64,000 nt of DNA from Carnimonas bestiolae (GTDB lineage: Bacteria > Pseudomonadota > Gammaproteobacteria > Pseudomonadales > Halomonadaceae): NCBI RefSeq assembly GCF_051251125.1, contig NZ_JBPCZL010000002.1. One strand, given 5' to 3'. How positions within the stretch are numbered: position 1 is the stretch's first letter; each line of letters begins with the position of its first letter. Positions 34,625-43,086 of the stretch are shown here, one piece after another. A program made the position numbers and the translations under genes. Under the pieces are notes generated by a model. That model was not told where the DNA came from. It saw only the letters and a list, made by a program, of their open reading frames with translations, and searched no databases.

Positions 34625-36012
34625 GTATATCGCTGGTTCGCTGTAAGGAGATCACCGCCTTATCGGCGCCGATTATCGGGATTCAGTTTGCGCAGGTCGC
34701 GCTGACCAGCACCGACCTACTGATGATGGGCCTGCTTAGCGTGCAAGCGCTGGCTGCGGGAGGTATGGCGCTATTGCTCTATAACCAGCTGCGCACCATG
34801 TGCGTGGGAATGGTGACAGGCGTCGGCAACATGATTGCGGGTGCGGCAGGCGCAGGTGAGAAGCGCAGCGGCAACGATACGCTCGACCGCCAGGCCATCG
34901 AAGAGATACACGATCTGGTGCGCAGCTCGCTACTGTTGGCCACCGTCGTTTCTATCGTGGCCGCTGCGATATTGGTAGCGCTTGGCTTCGGCCTGACACT
35001 GGCAGGCCAGTCGCCGCAGGTGGCGGCGTTGGCGCGACCAATCATGGCAACGTTATCGCTTGGTCTGATTCCGATGCTGTGGCTCAATGTGCTGCGCCAG
35101 TTTGCCGTAGGCATGCGCAGACCCGGCTCGCTGCTTGGCGTCACCATTGCCTCTATCGCCGTAAACGCGCTGCTAAATGCGGTGTTTATCTTTGGCTGGC
35201 TGGGAATACCCAAGCTAGGGCTGGCCGGCATCGGCATAGCCACTACGCTGGTGCAGCTATGGACGGTGCTGGTGTACCTACGCTGGCTGCTGCGCGATAA
35301 AACGCTACGCCCGCTACTGGCGTTTAATATCTGGCGCGCTCGTCCAGACACCCTCAAACGCATCGTGAGCATGGGCATACCGATCTCGCTTACCTACGGC
35401 TCGGAAGCCGCCATTACCTCGGTGGCGACAGTGCTGATGGGCACGTTCGGGCCGCTGGCGCTGGCAGCATCCAACATCGTCAACCAGCTGGCGTATATTG
35501 TCTATCAGCTCAATATTGGCTTGTCGCACGGCGCATCAATTCTGATCAGTCGCTTGCATGGCAAGGGTGATGTGCATTTGGTGCGCGATATCGGGCAAAA
35601 CACCCTGGCTATTAGCTTCACACTCATGGCCGCTATTGCGCTGGTGTATATCGTGCTACCGGGCGCGGTGTTATGGCCCTTTGTGGGCGATACTCACGAC
35701 CCTGTGCTGTACGCGATGGCGTCAACGCTGCTGTGGTTTGCGATTGTTCATCAGTATGCGAAAGGCAGCCAGAATATCTGCATTGGCCTGATGCGCGGAC
35801 TGGGCAATACCAAAGCGGGGTTTTCAAGCACCTTGATCGGCTACTGGGTGGTGGGTATCCCGTGCATGCTGCTGTGTGCCTATGGCTTTGGCTGGCAGGG
35901 GTACGGTGTGTGGGGCGGACTATGCATCGGCTTCGCGACTACCAGCGTGCTGCTGTGGCGGCGCTTCCACCACGCCACTGCGCAGCATCATGGCCTTGCC
36001 CAACCTGAATAA
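34621..36012 (+). CDS. MATE-family efflux transporter of the Sbn-like cassette
   Basis: About 463 residues with some twelve hydrophobic helices in two six-helix halves. Landmarks of the NorM/MATE family are the N-terminal SAPIIGIQFAQVALTSTDLLMMG, seen as a landmark split QFAQVALTSTDLLMMG, and the internal repeat RIVSMGIPISLTYGSEAAI. The GTG at 34621 overlaps the previous stop (GTGA); the longer open frame back to 34495 runs inside the upstream gene. Such pumps use Na+ or H+ to expel organic cations. Coupled translation with three amino-acid-modifying genes suggests it exports their product. Siderophore clusters more often carry MFS exporters. Confidence 0.88.
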   Translation: MSISLVRCKEITALSAPIIGIQFAQVALTSTDLLMMGLLSVQALAAGGMALLLYNQLRTMCVGMVTGVGNMIAGAAGAGEKRSGNDTLDRQAIEEIHDLVRSSLLLATVVSIVAAAILVALGFGLTLAGQSPQVAALARPIMATLSLGLIPMLWLNVLRQFAVGMRRPGSLLGVTIASIAVNALLNAVFIFGWLGIPKLGLAGIGIATTLVQLWTVLVYLRWLLRDKTLRPLLAFNIWRARPDTLKRIVSMGIPISLTYGSEAAITSVATVLMGTFGPLALAASNIVNQLAYIVYQLNIGLSHGASILISRLHGKGDVHLVRDIGQNTLAISFTLMAAIALVYIVLPGAVLWPFVGDTHDPVLYAMASTLLWFAIVHQYAKGSQNICIGLMRGLGNTKAGFSSTLIGYWVVGIPCMLLCAYGFGWQGYGVWGGLCIGFATTSVLLWRRFHHATAQHHGLAQPE

Positions 36013-36039
36013 CCGCGCTCCGTCATGGCGCTTTACCGA

Positions 36040-36882
36040 CTATTCGGCAACCCACCATTCCACCGTCGAACGCCCCGCGTAAAGCGCTGCCAGTTGCTCT
36101 CCCGCCTCGCTTAGCTGCTGATCAAGCTGCCAAGGCGGGTTGAGTACCAGCATCCCTGAACCGTACATGCCACGAGTCTGGTCAGGGTCAGCGTAAATCA
36201 GCTCGCTGCGCAGCACCTTGCGCACACCGCTTTCACGCACCGCCTCGAGAAGCTCAAGGTGACGCTGCGCTGCCAGCAAGGGATACCAGATCGCCACTAC
36301 TGCATGACGCACCTTCTCCGCAATACGCGAAAGCGTCTCTGCGACTGCTAGATAATCACTTTTCACTTCATAGGAAGGATCGATCAGCACGCACAGGCGC
36401 GGCGTTGCCACCGGTAAATGCTTGAGTAGCGTGGTGGGGCCGTCGCCAAAGTGACGACGCGCACCTACCGGCAGTTGCTGATCGAACTGCTGAAGGTGCC
36501 GATGCTCGCCGGGGTGCAGCTCGTAGAGCTCCAGATGGTCACCGCTGCGCATCGCCCGCGCCAGCCACCATGGCGATCCCGCATAGCAGTGCAGATGTTC
36601 GTCGGGATTGAGAGCAGCGAGCTGCTGCAACCAGCTGTGGACAAGTGACGGCTGTGGAAAACTCTCGCGGCGCTGCCACAGCGGCTGGATACCGTCCAGA
36701 AATTCGCCGCCGCGCTGGGTTTCCGCGCTATCCAGCGGATAAATACCGCGCCCCGCGTGGGTATCTACCCAAGTGATGGCCGACGTTTTTTCCCGCAGTT
36801 GCTGTGCCAACGCAAACAGCGTCAGGTGTTTATGTACGTCAGCGATATTGCCCGCATGATAGGCATGTTGGTAAGCAAGCAT
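36040..36882 (-). CDS. rlmJ: 23S rRNA (adenine(2030)-N(6))-methyltransferase RlmJ
   Basis: A 280-residue SAM-dependent methyltransferase. It opens MLAYQHAYHAGNIADVHKHL, the RlmJ signature, followed by the SAM-site DTHAGRGIYPL. The catalytic-type motif reads DPSYE in place of the common DPPYE. It methylates A2030 of 23S rRNA; relatives (ComJ) are also tied to use of extracellular DNA as nutrient. It converges with the MATE gene across 27 bases. Confidence 0.95.
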   Translation of the reverse strand: MLAYQHAYHAGNIADVHKHLTLFALAQQLREKTSAITWVDTHAGRGIYPLDSAETQRGGEFLDGIQPLWQRRESFPQPSLVHSWLQQLAALNPDEHLHCYAGSPWWLARAMRSGDHLELYELHPGEHRHLQQFDQQLPVGARRHFGDGPTTLLKHLPVATPRLCVLIDPSYEVKSDYLAVAETLSRIAEKVRHAVVAIWYPLLAAQRHLELLEAVRESGVRKVLRSELIYADPDQTRGMYGSGMLVLNPPWQLDQQLSEAGEQLAALYAGRSTVEWWVAE

Positions 36883-36951
36883 TCAGCATCTCATACGGGC
36901 GCCGCGCGCCATTGGCCTGAAACGGCACGCTCGTTTAACGCGCCGGTGTGA

Positions 36952-37668
36952 TTATTGCCCAGGAATATCCTGCGAAGGCAGCGACTGACCGGGGACCGCC
37001 TGATCAGGAAGCTGCTGGCCGGAGGGATCGCGCTGCGCGTCGGGATCACCCTGACCCGGCACATACTGCTCTGCCGAGATTTGCCCCTGGATCACCTGAT
37101 CGCGGTACTGTGGTGGCACCAGCGTAATGGTAACGCGACGGTTTTTCTCGCGATCCTGGCGGGTAGCGTTGGAAGCAACGAAGTTGGTCGCGCCCTTGCC
37201 TTCAATATGCAGCCGTTTGTAAGGAATACCGCCTTCGGTCAGATAATTGGCGACCGCCTGCGCACGCAGCTGAGACAACTGACGATTGTATTTGGCACTA
37301 CCGGTGTTATCGGTATAGCCCGTGACCAGTACCTGCGTATCAGGGAAGTCGCTCAGTGCCGAGGCGACCTTGCCTAGCACCGGCTTAACGCCATCAGACA
37401 GCGTGCTGGAGTCATTGCCAAACAGCAGCGCGTTGGGAAGCTCCAAGCGTACGGTCGTCGCTGTGCGAATCACCTGAGCACCGCTACCGGATACGCCTTG
37501 GCGCAGCTGGCTCGCCTGATGATCGAGCTGGCGAGCGCCCTGCGCCGCCGAGCCTTGGCTGTTTTCGCCATTGGCGTTGGCCGCTACTGCGGCCTGACCC
37601 GTTACTGCGCTCAGCATTAGCGCAAAGATAACTGCGAGACCGCGCTGTATTAACCCTACCTTGTTCAT
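36952..37668 (-). CDS. OmpA-family peptidoglycan-binding protein
   Basis: A 238-residue exported protein. The signal peptide spans about 1-30. A short Ala/Gln-rich linker precedes one OmpA C-terminal domain (about 75-195) with LFGNDSSTLSDGVKPVL, VTGYTDNTGSAKYNRQLSQL and the peptidoglycan contact region NRRVTITL. The tail (about 200-238) is a run of short Gln-Pro-Gly/Asp motifs such as VPGQSLPSQDIPGQ. There is no lipobox and no beta-barrel, so it is probably a periplasmic wall-associated protein. The ATG at 37668 has AAGGATG upstream. Confidence 0.85.
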   Translation of the reverse strand: MNKVGLIQRGLAVIFALMLSAVTGQAAVAANANGENSQGSAAQGARQLDHQASQLRQGVSGSGAQVIRTATTVRLELPNALLFGNDSSTLSDGVKPVLGKVASALSDFPDTQVLVTGYTDNTGSAKYNRQLSQLRAQAVANYLTEGGIPYKRLHIEGKGATNFVASNATRQDREKNRRVTITLVPPQYRDQVIQGQISAEQYVPGQGDPDAQRDPSGQQLPDQAVPGQSLPSQDIPGQ

Positions 37669-37834
37669 CTCGACATCCTTATCGACTGTCATCGAATACT
37701 TTCGGCAATTATGACGTTAATGCCCGATGCCCGCTAGGCGTGCGCTGGAAAGTTGACGAGCGGAACGCACCATTCCATTAGCACCATAGATCAAGCAAGA
37801 AATGCGTGCGCATCCGGCCGCGTTAGCGTGGTGC

Positions 37835-39013
37835 TTACGCCAGCGATAGCGGCTGCTCGACGTCTGCCAGCACGTCGTTCAGGAACGCCAACCCCTTCTC
37901 GCTGGTCGATAGCCGCGGATTCAGGGTAAGCAGGCCACGTTGGCGCACCTTGGCCGTCGCGCGCTCAAGAGTGGCTAGCGATAGACCGGTGCGGGCCGGC
38001 CAAAGTTCAGTTTCAACGCCTTCTACCAGACGTAGAGCGTTAAGCAAAAACTCAAGGCCAATTTCATCATCGCCGATCACCTGCTGGCCGGCCACAAAAC
38101 CACGTGGATCGGAACGCCTGCGCAAGTAGGCATCGGGCTGTCGGCTTTTCCAGCGCCGCAGCGCGCTCAGGCGGCCGTTTTCGATACGTGTGAGTTTGCC
38201 ATGCGCTCCAGCACCAATGCCCAGATAGTCGCCGAACTGCCAGTAGTTCAGGTTGTGCTGAGAGCGCTGCTCGGATGAACGCGCATAGGCCGAAACTTCA
38301 TAGCGCTCGAAACCCGCCTTCTTCAAACGCTGGTGCCCTTCGTCCTGAATATCGAACAGGGTGTCTTCTTCAGGCAACTGCGGCGGATGCGAATAAAACT
38401 CGGTGTTGGGCTCCAGCGTTAGCTGATACCAGGAAAGATGCGTTGGTGCGAGCGAGAGCGCCCGCTCGATGTCATCCATCGCGTCGCTTACGCGCTGGCC
38501 CGGCAGGCCGTGCATGATATCGATATTGAAGTTGTCGAAGCCTGCGCTACGTGCTGCACGCACCGCTCGCTCGGCGTCACCACCGTTATGGATGCGTCCC
38601 AGCGTGGTGAGGTGATCATCGTTGAAGCTTTGAATGCCCAGCGACAGGCGATTGATGCCCGCCTCACGGAACCCGTCAAAGCGGCTGCGTTCAACGGTGC
38701 CCGGGTTGGCTTCAAGGGTAATTTCCATCTCAGGCGCGAAGGGAATCCGCGCGCGGATCTCCCTGAAAAGACGCTGGTAGGCCGCTGGCGAAAGCAGACT
38801 GGGCGTGCCACCGCCAATAAAAATCGAGTGCAGCGGTCGACGCTCGACCATCGCAAGATCCTGAGTCAGATCGTCGATCAACGCATCGATATAATCACGC
38901 TCGGGCAACTCGGCATGCTTCCCGACACCGTGAGAATTAAAATCACAGTAAGGGCACTTGCGTACGCACCACGGCACGTGAATATAGAGCGATAGCGGCG
39001 GCAGGGCAGTCAT
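37835..39013 (-). CDS. hemW: Radical SAM haem chaperone HemW
   Basis: A 392-residue radical SAM protein. The 4Fe-4S motif C-x3-C-x2-C is in VPWCVRKCPYCDFNSHG. Other landmarks are FIGGGTPSLL, LEANPGTVE, GIQSFNDDHL and the HNLNYW motif. The family was long called oxygen-independent coproporphyrinogen III oxidase-like, but HemW members bind and deliver haem. The extra N-terminal cysteine arrangement of true HemN is absent. Its ATG shares one base with the rdgB stop, so the two are coupled. Confidence 0.93.
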   Translation of the reverse strand: MTALPPLSLYIHVPWCVRKCPYCDFNSHGVGKHAELPERDYIDALIDDLTQDLAMVERRPLHSIFIGGGTPSLLSPAAYQRLFREIRARIPFAPEMEITLEANPGTVERSRFDGFREAGINRLSLGIQSFNDDHLTTLGRIHNGGDAERAVRAARSAGFDNFNIDIMHGLPGQRVSDAMDDIERALSLAPTHLSWYQLTLEPNTEFYSHPPQLPEEDTLFDIQDEGHQRLKKAGFERYEVSAYARSSEQRSQHNLNYWQFGDYLGIGAGAHGKLTRIENGRLSALRRWKSRQPDAYLRRRSDPRGFVAGQQVIGDDEIGLEFLLNALRLVEGVETELWPARTGLSLATLERATAKVRQRGLLTLNPRLSTSEKGLAFLNDVLADVEQPLSLA

Positions 39014-39612
39014 TACAGCGCCTTCAGCTCTTCTACTAGCGCGGCTACCGCGCGACCACGGTGCGACAAGCGGTTTTTCTCCGATGCCGGTAGTTCAGCG
39101 ACACTCATTTCACGGTCGCGCAGCCAAAACAGCGGGTCATATCCGAAGCCCCCTTCGCCGCGCGGCAGCGAGAGAATATCGCCCCGCCATTCGCGCTGAA
39201 CAATCAGCGGCGCGGGATCCTCTGCGTGGCGCAAATAGACCAGTGCGCACCAGTAGCGCGCACCGCGCAGCCCCTCCGGCACCTCTGACAGCGCGTCTAG
39301 CAGCTTGCGATTGTTGGCCTGATCGTCGCTGGGCTGGCCCGCGTAGCGCGCTGAATAAATGCCGGGCGCGCCATTCAGCGCATCGACCGCCAATCCCGAG
39401 TCATCTGCCAACGCCGCTTTGCCACTGGCACGTGCTGCGGCGCGCGCCTTGATCAAGGCATTTTCAACAAACGTCAGCCCGGTTTCCTCGACATCGTGGA
39501 CACCGTAATCAGCTTGTGAACTCAGCGTCACACCTAACGGCGCCAGCAATTCTTCAAACTCACGCAATTTTCCGGGATTGGCGCTCGCCAGCACCACTTC
39601 GATGGATGACAT
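39013..39612 (-). CDS. rdgB: XTP/dITP diphosphatase (non-canonical purine NTP pyrophosphatase)
   Basis: A 199-residue house-cleaning enzyme that hydrolyses dITP, XTP and related nucleotides to keep them out of nucleic acids. The family signatures are ASANPGKLREFEELL at the N-terminus, ALADDSGLAVDAL and GEGGFGYDPLFW, with SHRGRA near the C-terminus. rdgB directly before hemW is a conserved pairing in gammaproteobacteria. Confidence 0.96.
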   Translation of the reverse strand: MSSIEVVLASANPGKLREFEELLAPLGVTLSSQADYGVHDVEETGLTFVENALIKARAAARASGKAALADDSGLAVDALNGAPGIYSARYAGQPSDDQANNRKLLDALSEVPEGLRGARYWCALVYLRHAEDPAPLIVQREWRGDILSLPRGEGGFGYDPLFWLRDREMSVAELPASEKNRLSHRGRAVAALVEELKAL

Positions 39613-39744
39613 TCGGCATACGTCCTATGACTACTTGATGGGTAGCGTCACGCCGCTATGGCAGACACGAATGAAAAAACGGCTAACACAGGCACCGCAT
39701 TACCGAAAACGTGACGCGTATTTCTAAACAACAGTTTATACGAC

Positions 39745-39769
39745 AACGCCCTGCAACAGGCAGGGCGTT
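39745..39769. terminator. Hairpin between the P-loop gene and rdgB
   Basis: AACGCCCTGC (39745-39754) and GCAGGGCGTT (39760-39769) are perfect 10-base arms around AACAG. It lies just past the stop of the upstream minus-strand gene. T runs are short on both strands, so strength is moderate. Confidence 0.65.
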
Positions 39770-39796
39770 TAGCGTTTGCCACGAGCGGGCCGCGCG

Positions 39797-40957
39797 CTAG
39801 CTAAGGCGCAGATGCTCGCGAATCAGGCTGACCAGCGTTTCGTTGGCATCCGGCGCATCGGTATCGATCTGAATCAAATGGGTGCGCTCTTCACCTTCGA
39901 AGGGCTCGAACGCACGCTGCTGATAGGCCAACAGCTCGGCCGCCAGCGCCGGGTCCTGATCGCGTTTTTGCGAGCGACGCTCAAGACGTGCCTTGAGCGT
40001 TTCGTCGCTTGCCTTGAATTGCACCATTACCAGCGCCAGCCCACGATAGCGCGCCTCATTGCTCAGCAGCTCGCGCTGATCGCGCATCAGGCAAGTGGCA
40101 TCGACATAGGCCGGATAGCAGGCTTCAAGCAGCGCACCGGTAATGCGCGCCATGCGCTGGTAAGTTAGCTGCGTCATTTCGGCAGAGAACTTATCAAGCG
40201 CTGGCAGCCCTTCGGCCTCACGCTGGCGCATCAAACGCTCGCGTTCAGCGCTGGAACGAACGCGTATGCCGGCCAGCTCACGCATCGCTGAGCGGGTAAA
40301 GCGGCTTTTTCCCGAACCGGTAACACCAACCCCCAGCAGCAGATAGGGCACACGGAATTCGTAGATATAGACAATTGCCTCGATATAGCCCTTGAGCGCC
40401 TCGGGGTAATCGACCACATTAAGCGCGCGCTGCAGCGCAAAGAATACAGCGGCATAGTCGAACAGCCGCATCATCTCGAAGTCGCCGCATCCTTCCAGAT
40501 AGCGATCGACCACTTCGTTGGCCAGCGACAGTCCATCCAAGGTCAGAATATCGCAGCACAGAGACACTAGCTCGAGGCAGACATCACCTTCGACCACCTC
40601 GCCTACCGGCCGCTGCAACCCCTGCTGTTGACGCTTTTCAAGCGCTGGCTGCATGCGTGCATAGGCTTCCCCGGCCCAGAACTCAAGCTGCTGCAGCTCT
40701 TCGTCATAGGGCGCACATGCAGGATGGCTGCGCAGCTCGGCAATGGCAGCCAACATCGCCTGATCCAGACGCTGGAATTTAGGCTCGGCGCTGGCCACGG
40801 GTGAATCGCGGCGTTCAAGCATGGTGTCGCCGATGGTGTGGCACAGCGCAATCATGTCGTCTTGACTAAAGGTGTCTGCCTGCTCAATTAACGCAGCATC
40901 GATCACCCCGTGAAGATGGAGCGCCTCGAACAAAGGCTTACGGGAAGTCTGAGTCAA
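39797..40957 (-). CDS. P-loop ATPase with a degenerate phosphotransferase-like N-terminal half
   Basis: About 386 residues. The C-terminal half is a zeta-toxin/kinase-like P-loop domain with Walker A GVTGSGKS (about 211-218) and a later DATCLMRDQRELL. The N-terminal half aligns in layout with the aminoglycoside-phosphotransferase-like domain of the common two-domain AAA/APH proteins. Where they have the catalytic HGDLHLGN loop this protein reads EGDVCLEL (about 123-130), so phosphotransfer by that half is probably lost. It also lacks the longer N-terminus of the usual ~520-residue forms. I start it at the TTG 40957, 7 bases after GGAG; a TTG at 41038 gives 413 residues. Function unknown. Confidence 0.65.
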   Translation of the reverse strand: MTQTSRKPLFEALHLHGVIDAALIEQADTFSQDDMIALCHTIGDTMLERRDSPVASAEPKFQRLDQAMLAAIAELRSHPACAPYDEELQQLEFWAGEAYARMQPALEKRQQQGLQRPVGEVVEGDVCLELVSLCCDILTLDGLSLANEVVDRYLEGCGDFEMMRLFDYAAVFFALQRALNVVDYPEALKGYIEAIVYIYEFRVPYLLLGVGVTGSGKSRFTRSAMRELAGIRVRSSAERERLMRQREAEGLPALDKFSAEMTQLTYQRMARITGALLEACYPAYVDATCLMRDQRELLSNEARYRGLALVMVQFKASDETLKARLERRSQKRDQDPALAAELLAYQQRAFEPFEGEERTHLIQIDTDAPDANETLVSLIREHLRLS

Positions 40958-41085
40958 GATATGGCTCCTGGCTTGAGCCAACCGTTCAGCAACGGATGGC
41001 GCGGTTGAAAATAGTGCAATGGTGACCCTTGGGTACAAATAGTATCAAAGAGTTACTTACTTGGCTCGACTGTAAGAACAAAGCG

Positions 41086-42369
41086 TTACGCCAATGTGGC
41101 AAATGCTTTTTCTGCTGCATCAAGCGTTGCCTGAATCTCATCGTCGCCGTGCACGCTCGACATGAACGCCGATTCGTAGTTGGAAGGTGCCAAATACACC
41201 CCTTGATCCAACATATGCGAGAAGAAGCGGCGGAACGCCTCGATATTACACGCTGTCGCTTCACTGAAATTGGTGACCTGCGCTTGATCAGTGAAGAAGA
41301 TGCCGAACATACCGCCGGCCTGATGGGTAAGCAGTGGGATACCGGCCGCTTTGGCGCGCGCTTCAAGCCCTTCACAAAGCTGGCTAACGCGACGCGCTAG
41401 CGCATCGTGGAAGCCGGGCGCGCGCACCTTGCTAAGCAGCGCAACACCGGCCGCCATCGCCAGCGGATTACCTGCCAGGGTACCTGCCTGATAAACGGGC
41501 CCCAGCGGCGAGATGTTTTCCATGATATGACGCTTGCCGCCAAACGCGCCCACCGGCATACCACCGCCAACGATCTTGCCCAGGCACGTCAGGTCAGGCG
41601 TGATGCCATAGTGTGCCTGAGCACCGCCGAGCGCTACGCGAAAACCGGTCATCACCTCATCGAATATCAGCACCGCACCGCTCTCGTCGCAGACCTCTCG
41701 CAGCGTCTCGAGGAAGCCTGGCTGTGGCGGAATGCAGTTCATGTTGCCTGCGACCGGCTCAACAATGATGCAGGCAATTTCGTGACCGCGCTCGGCAAAC
41801 AAGCGGCGTACCGCCTCGCTATCGTTATAGGGCGCCGTCAGGGTATGCTCCGCCAGCGAGGCAGGCACCCCAGGAGAACTTGGCTCACCCTGGGTCAGCG
41901 CACCAGAGCCTGCCTTGACCAGCAGCGAATCGACGTGACCGTGGTAGCAGCCTTCGAATTTAAGAATCTTGTCACGACCGGTGTAGCCGCGCGCCAGCCG
42001 AATCGCCGACATGGTGGCTTCGGTGCCCGAGTTGACCATACGCACCATTTCGATCGACGGGATAATCTCGCAGACCAGATCCGCCATGGTGGTTTCGAGC
42101 GCCGTCGGGGTACCAAACGACAGCCCTTCTTCGAGGCGCTGGCGCACCGCGTTAAGCACGTCAGGATCCGCATGACCGGTGATCATTGGCCCCCAGGAGC
42201 CCACGTAATCAATATAGCCTTTGCCCTCAACATCGTAGATGTAGGCACCTTTGCCGCGCTCGATAAATACCGGTGCGCGATCAATACCGGTGAAGGCACG
42301 CACCGGAGAATTTACACCACCGGGAATATGGCGCTGAGCAAGATCAAAAAGCTGTTGTGAGGTTGTCAT
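41086..42369 (-). CDS. hemL: Glutamate-1-semialdehyde 2,1-aminomutase
   Basis: A 427-residue PLP enzyme that makes 5-aminolevulinate for tetrapyrrole synthesis. Landmarks: AQRHIPGGVNSPVRAFTGI at the N-terminus, NSGTEATMSAIRLARG, FDEVMTGFRVALGGAQ and the PLP lysine in CLGKIVGGGMPVGAFGGK. The ATG at 42369 gives the usual family length and has AGGA upstream. The gene follows thiD-thiE on the same strand, the order seen in pseudomonads. Confidence 0.97.
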   Translation of the reverse strand: MTTSQQLFDLAQRHIPGGVNSPVRAFTGIDRAPVFIERGKGAYIYDVEGKGYIDYVGSWGPMITGHADPDVLNAVRQRLEEGLSFGTPTALETTMADLVCEIIPSIEMVRMVNSGTEATMSAIRLARGYTGRDKILKFEGCYHGHVDSLLVKAGSGALTQGEPSSPGVPASLAEHTLTAPYNDSEAVRRLFAERGHEIACIIVEPVAGNMNCIPPQPGFLETLREVCDESGAVLIFDEVMTGFRVALGGAQAHYGITPDLTCLGKIVGGGMPVGAFGGKRHIMENISPLGPVYQAGTLAGNPLAMAAGVALLSKVRAPGFHDALARRVSQLCEGLEARAKAAGIPLLTHQAGGMFGIFFTDQAQVTNFSEATACNIEAFRRFFSHMLDQGVYLAPSNYESAFMSSVHGDDEIQATLDAAEKAFATLA

Positions 42370-42456
42370 GAAGATATCCTGGGAAAAGACGGCATCCGGT
42401 GCTGGTAACTGTCCCACTGCTAGCCAAGGGGAGAACTACCGGTCATCAATAGGCGA

Positions 42457-43086
42457 CTAGTCTGACACAGCTTGGCGAAGTCGAAAAACCGCGTGTGCGG
42501 GGCTAGAGCTCCCGAACACCGCGTGAACGACGGCGGCAAGATCTGCGCCTGCGTCGATCACCTGGCCAATATTGGCACTGTCGATCCCGCCAATGGCCAC
42601 CACCGGCAGCTGCCATTGGCGTGCTTCGCGCAGCAGTGTGAGTGGTGCGGGCGGTGCATCCGGCTTGGTGCGCGAGGCGAAGAAGCGGCCGAAGGCGAGG
42701 TAACTGGCGCCTTCATCTACCGCCTGCGCTGCACTCTCGAGGCTGTCGTGACAGGTAGCGCCAATGATGGCAGAAGCTCCTAACTGCGCGCGCGCGGCCG
42801 CAATCGAACCGTCTTCCCGCCCTAGATGCACGCCAGCATTCACTGCTTTCGCAAGGTCGACATCATCGTTGATAATCAGCGGCGTATCGTAGTGATCGCA
42901 CAGCTGCTTTAGCCGCTGCGCTTGTCGTAAGCGGCGCTGCTGATCGACGGATTTGTCGCGATATTGCAGCAGCGCAATTCCACCATCCAGTGCCGCTGCT
43001 ACGCGTGAAAACAGCGTGTCGTCGTCGGGCATCAAGTGCGCATCGGTAATTGCATAAATACCGCGCTGCCAGCCTGAATTATTCAT
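42457..43086 (-). CDS. thiE: Thiamine-phosphate synthase
   Basis: A 209-residue TIM-barrel enzyme joining the pyrimidine and thiazole halves of thiamine. The substrate signatures ALLQYRDKS, LIINDDVDLAKAVNAGVHLG and GGIDSANIGQVIDAGAD are in order. The ATG at 43086 gives the family length (MNNSGWQRGIYAITDAHLM) and overlaps the end of thiD by 8 bases. Confidence 0.95.
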   Translation of the reverse strand: MNNSGWQRGIYAITDAHLMPDDDTLFSRVAAALDGGIALLQYRDKSVDQQRRLRQAQRLKQLCDHYDTPLIINDDVDLAKAVNAGVHLGREDGSIAAARAQLGASAIIGATCHDSLESAAQAVDEGASYLAFGRFFASRTKPDAPPAPLTLLREARQWQLPVVAIGGIDSANIGQVIDAGADLAAVVHAVFGSSSPAHAVFRLRQAVSD

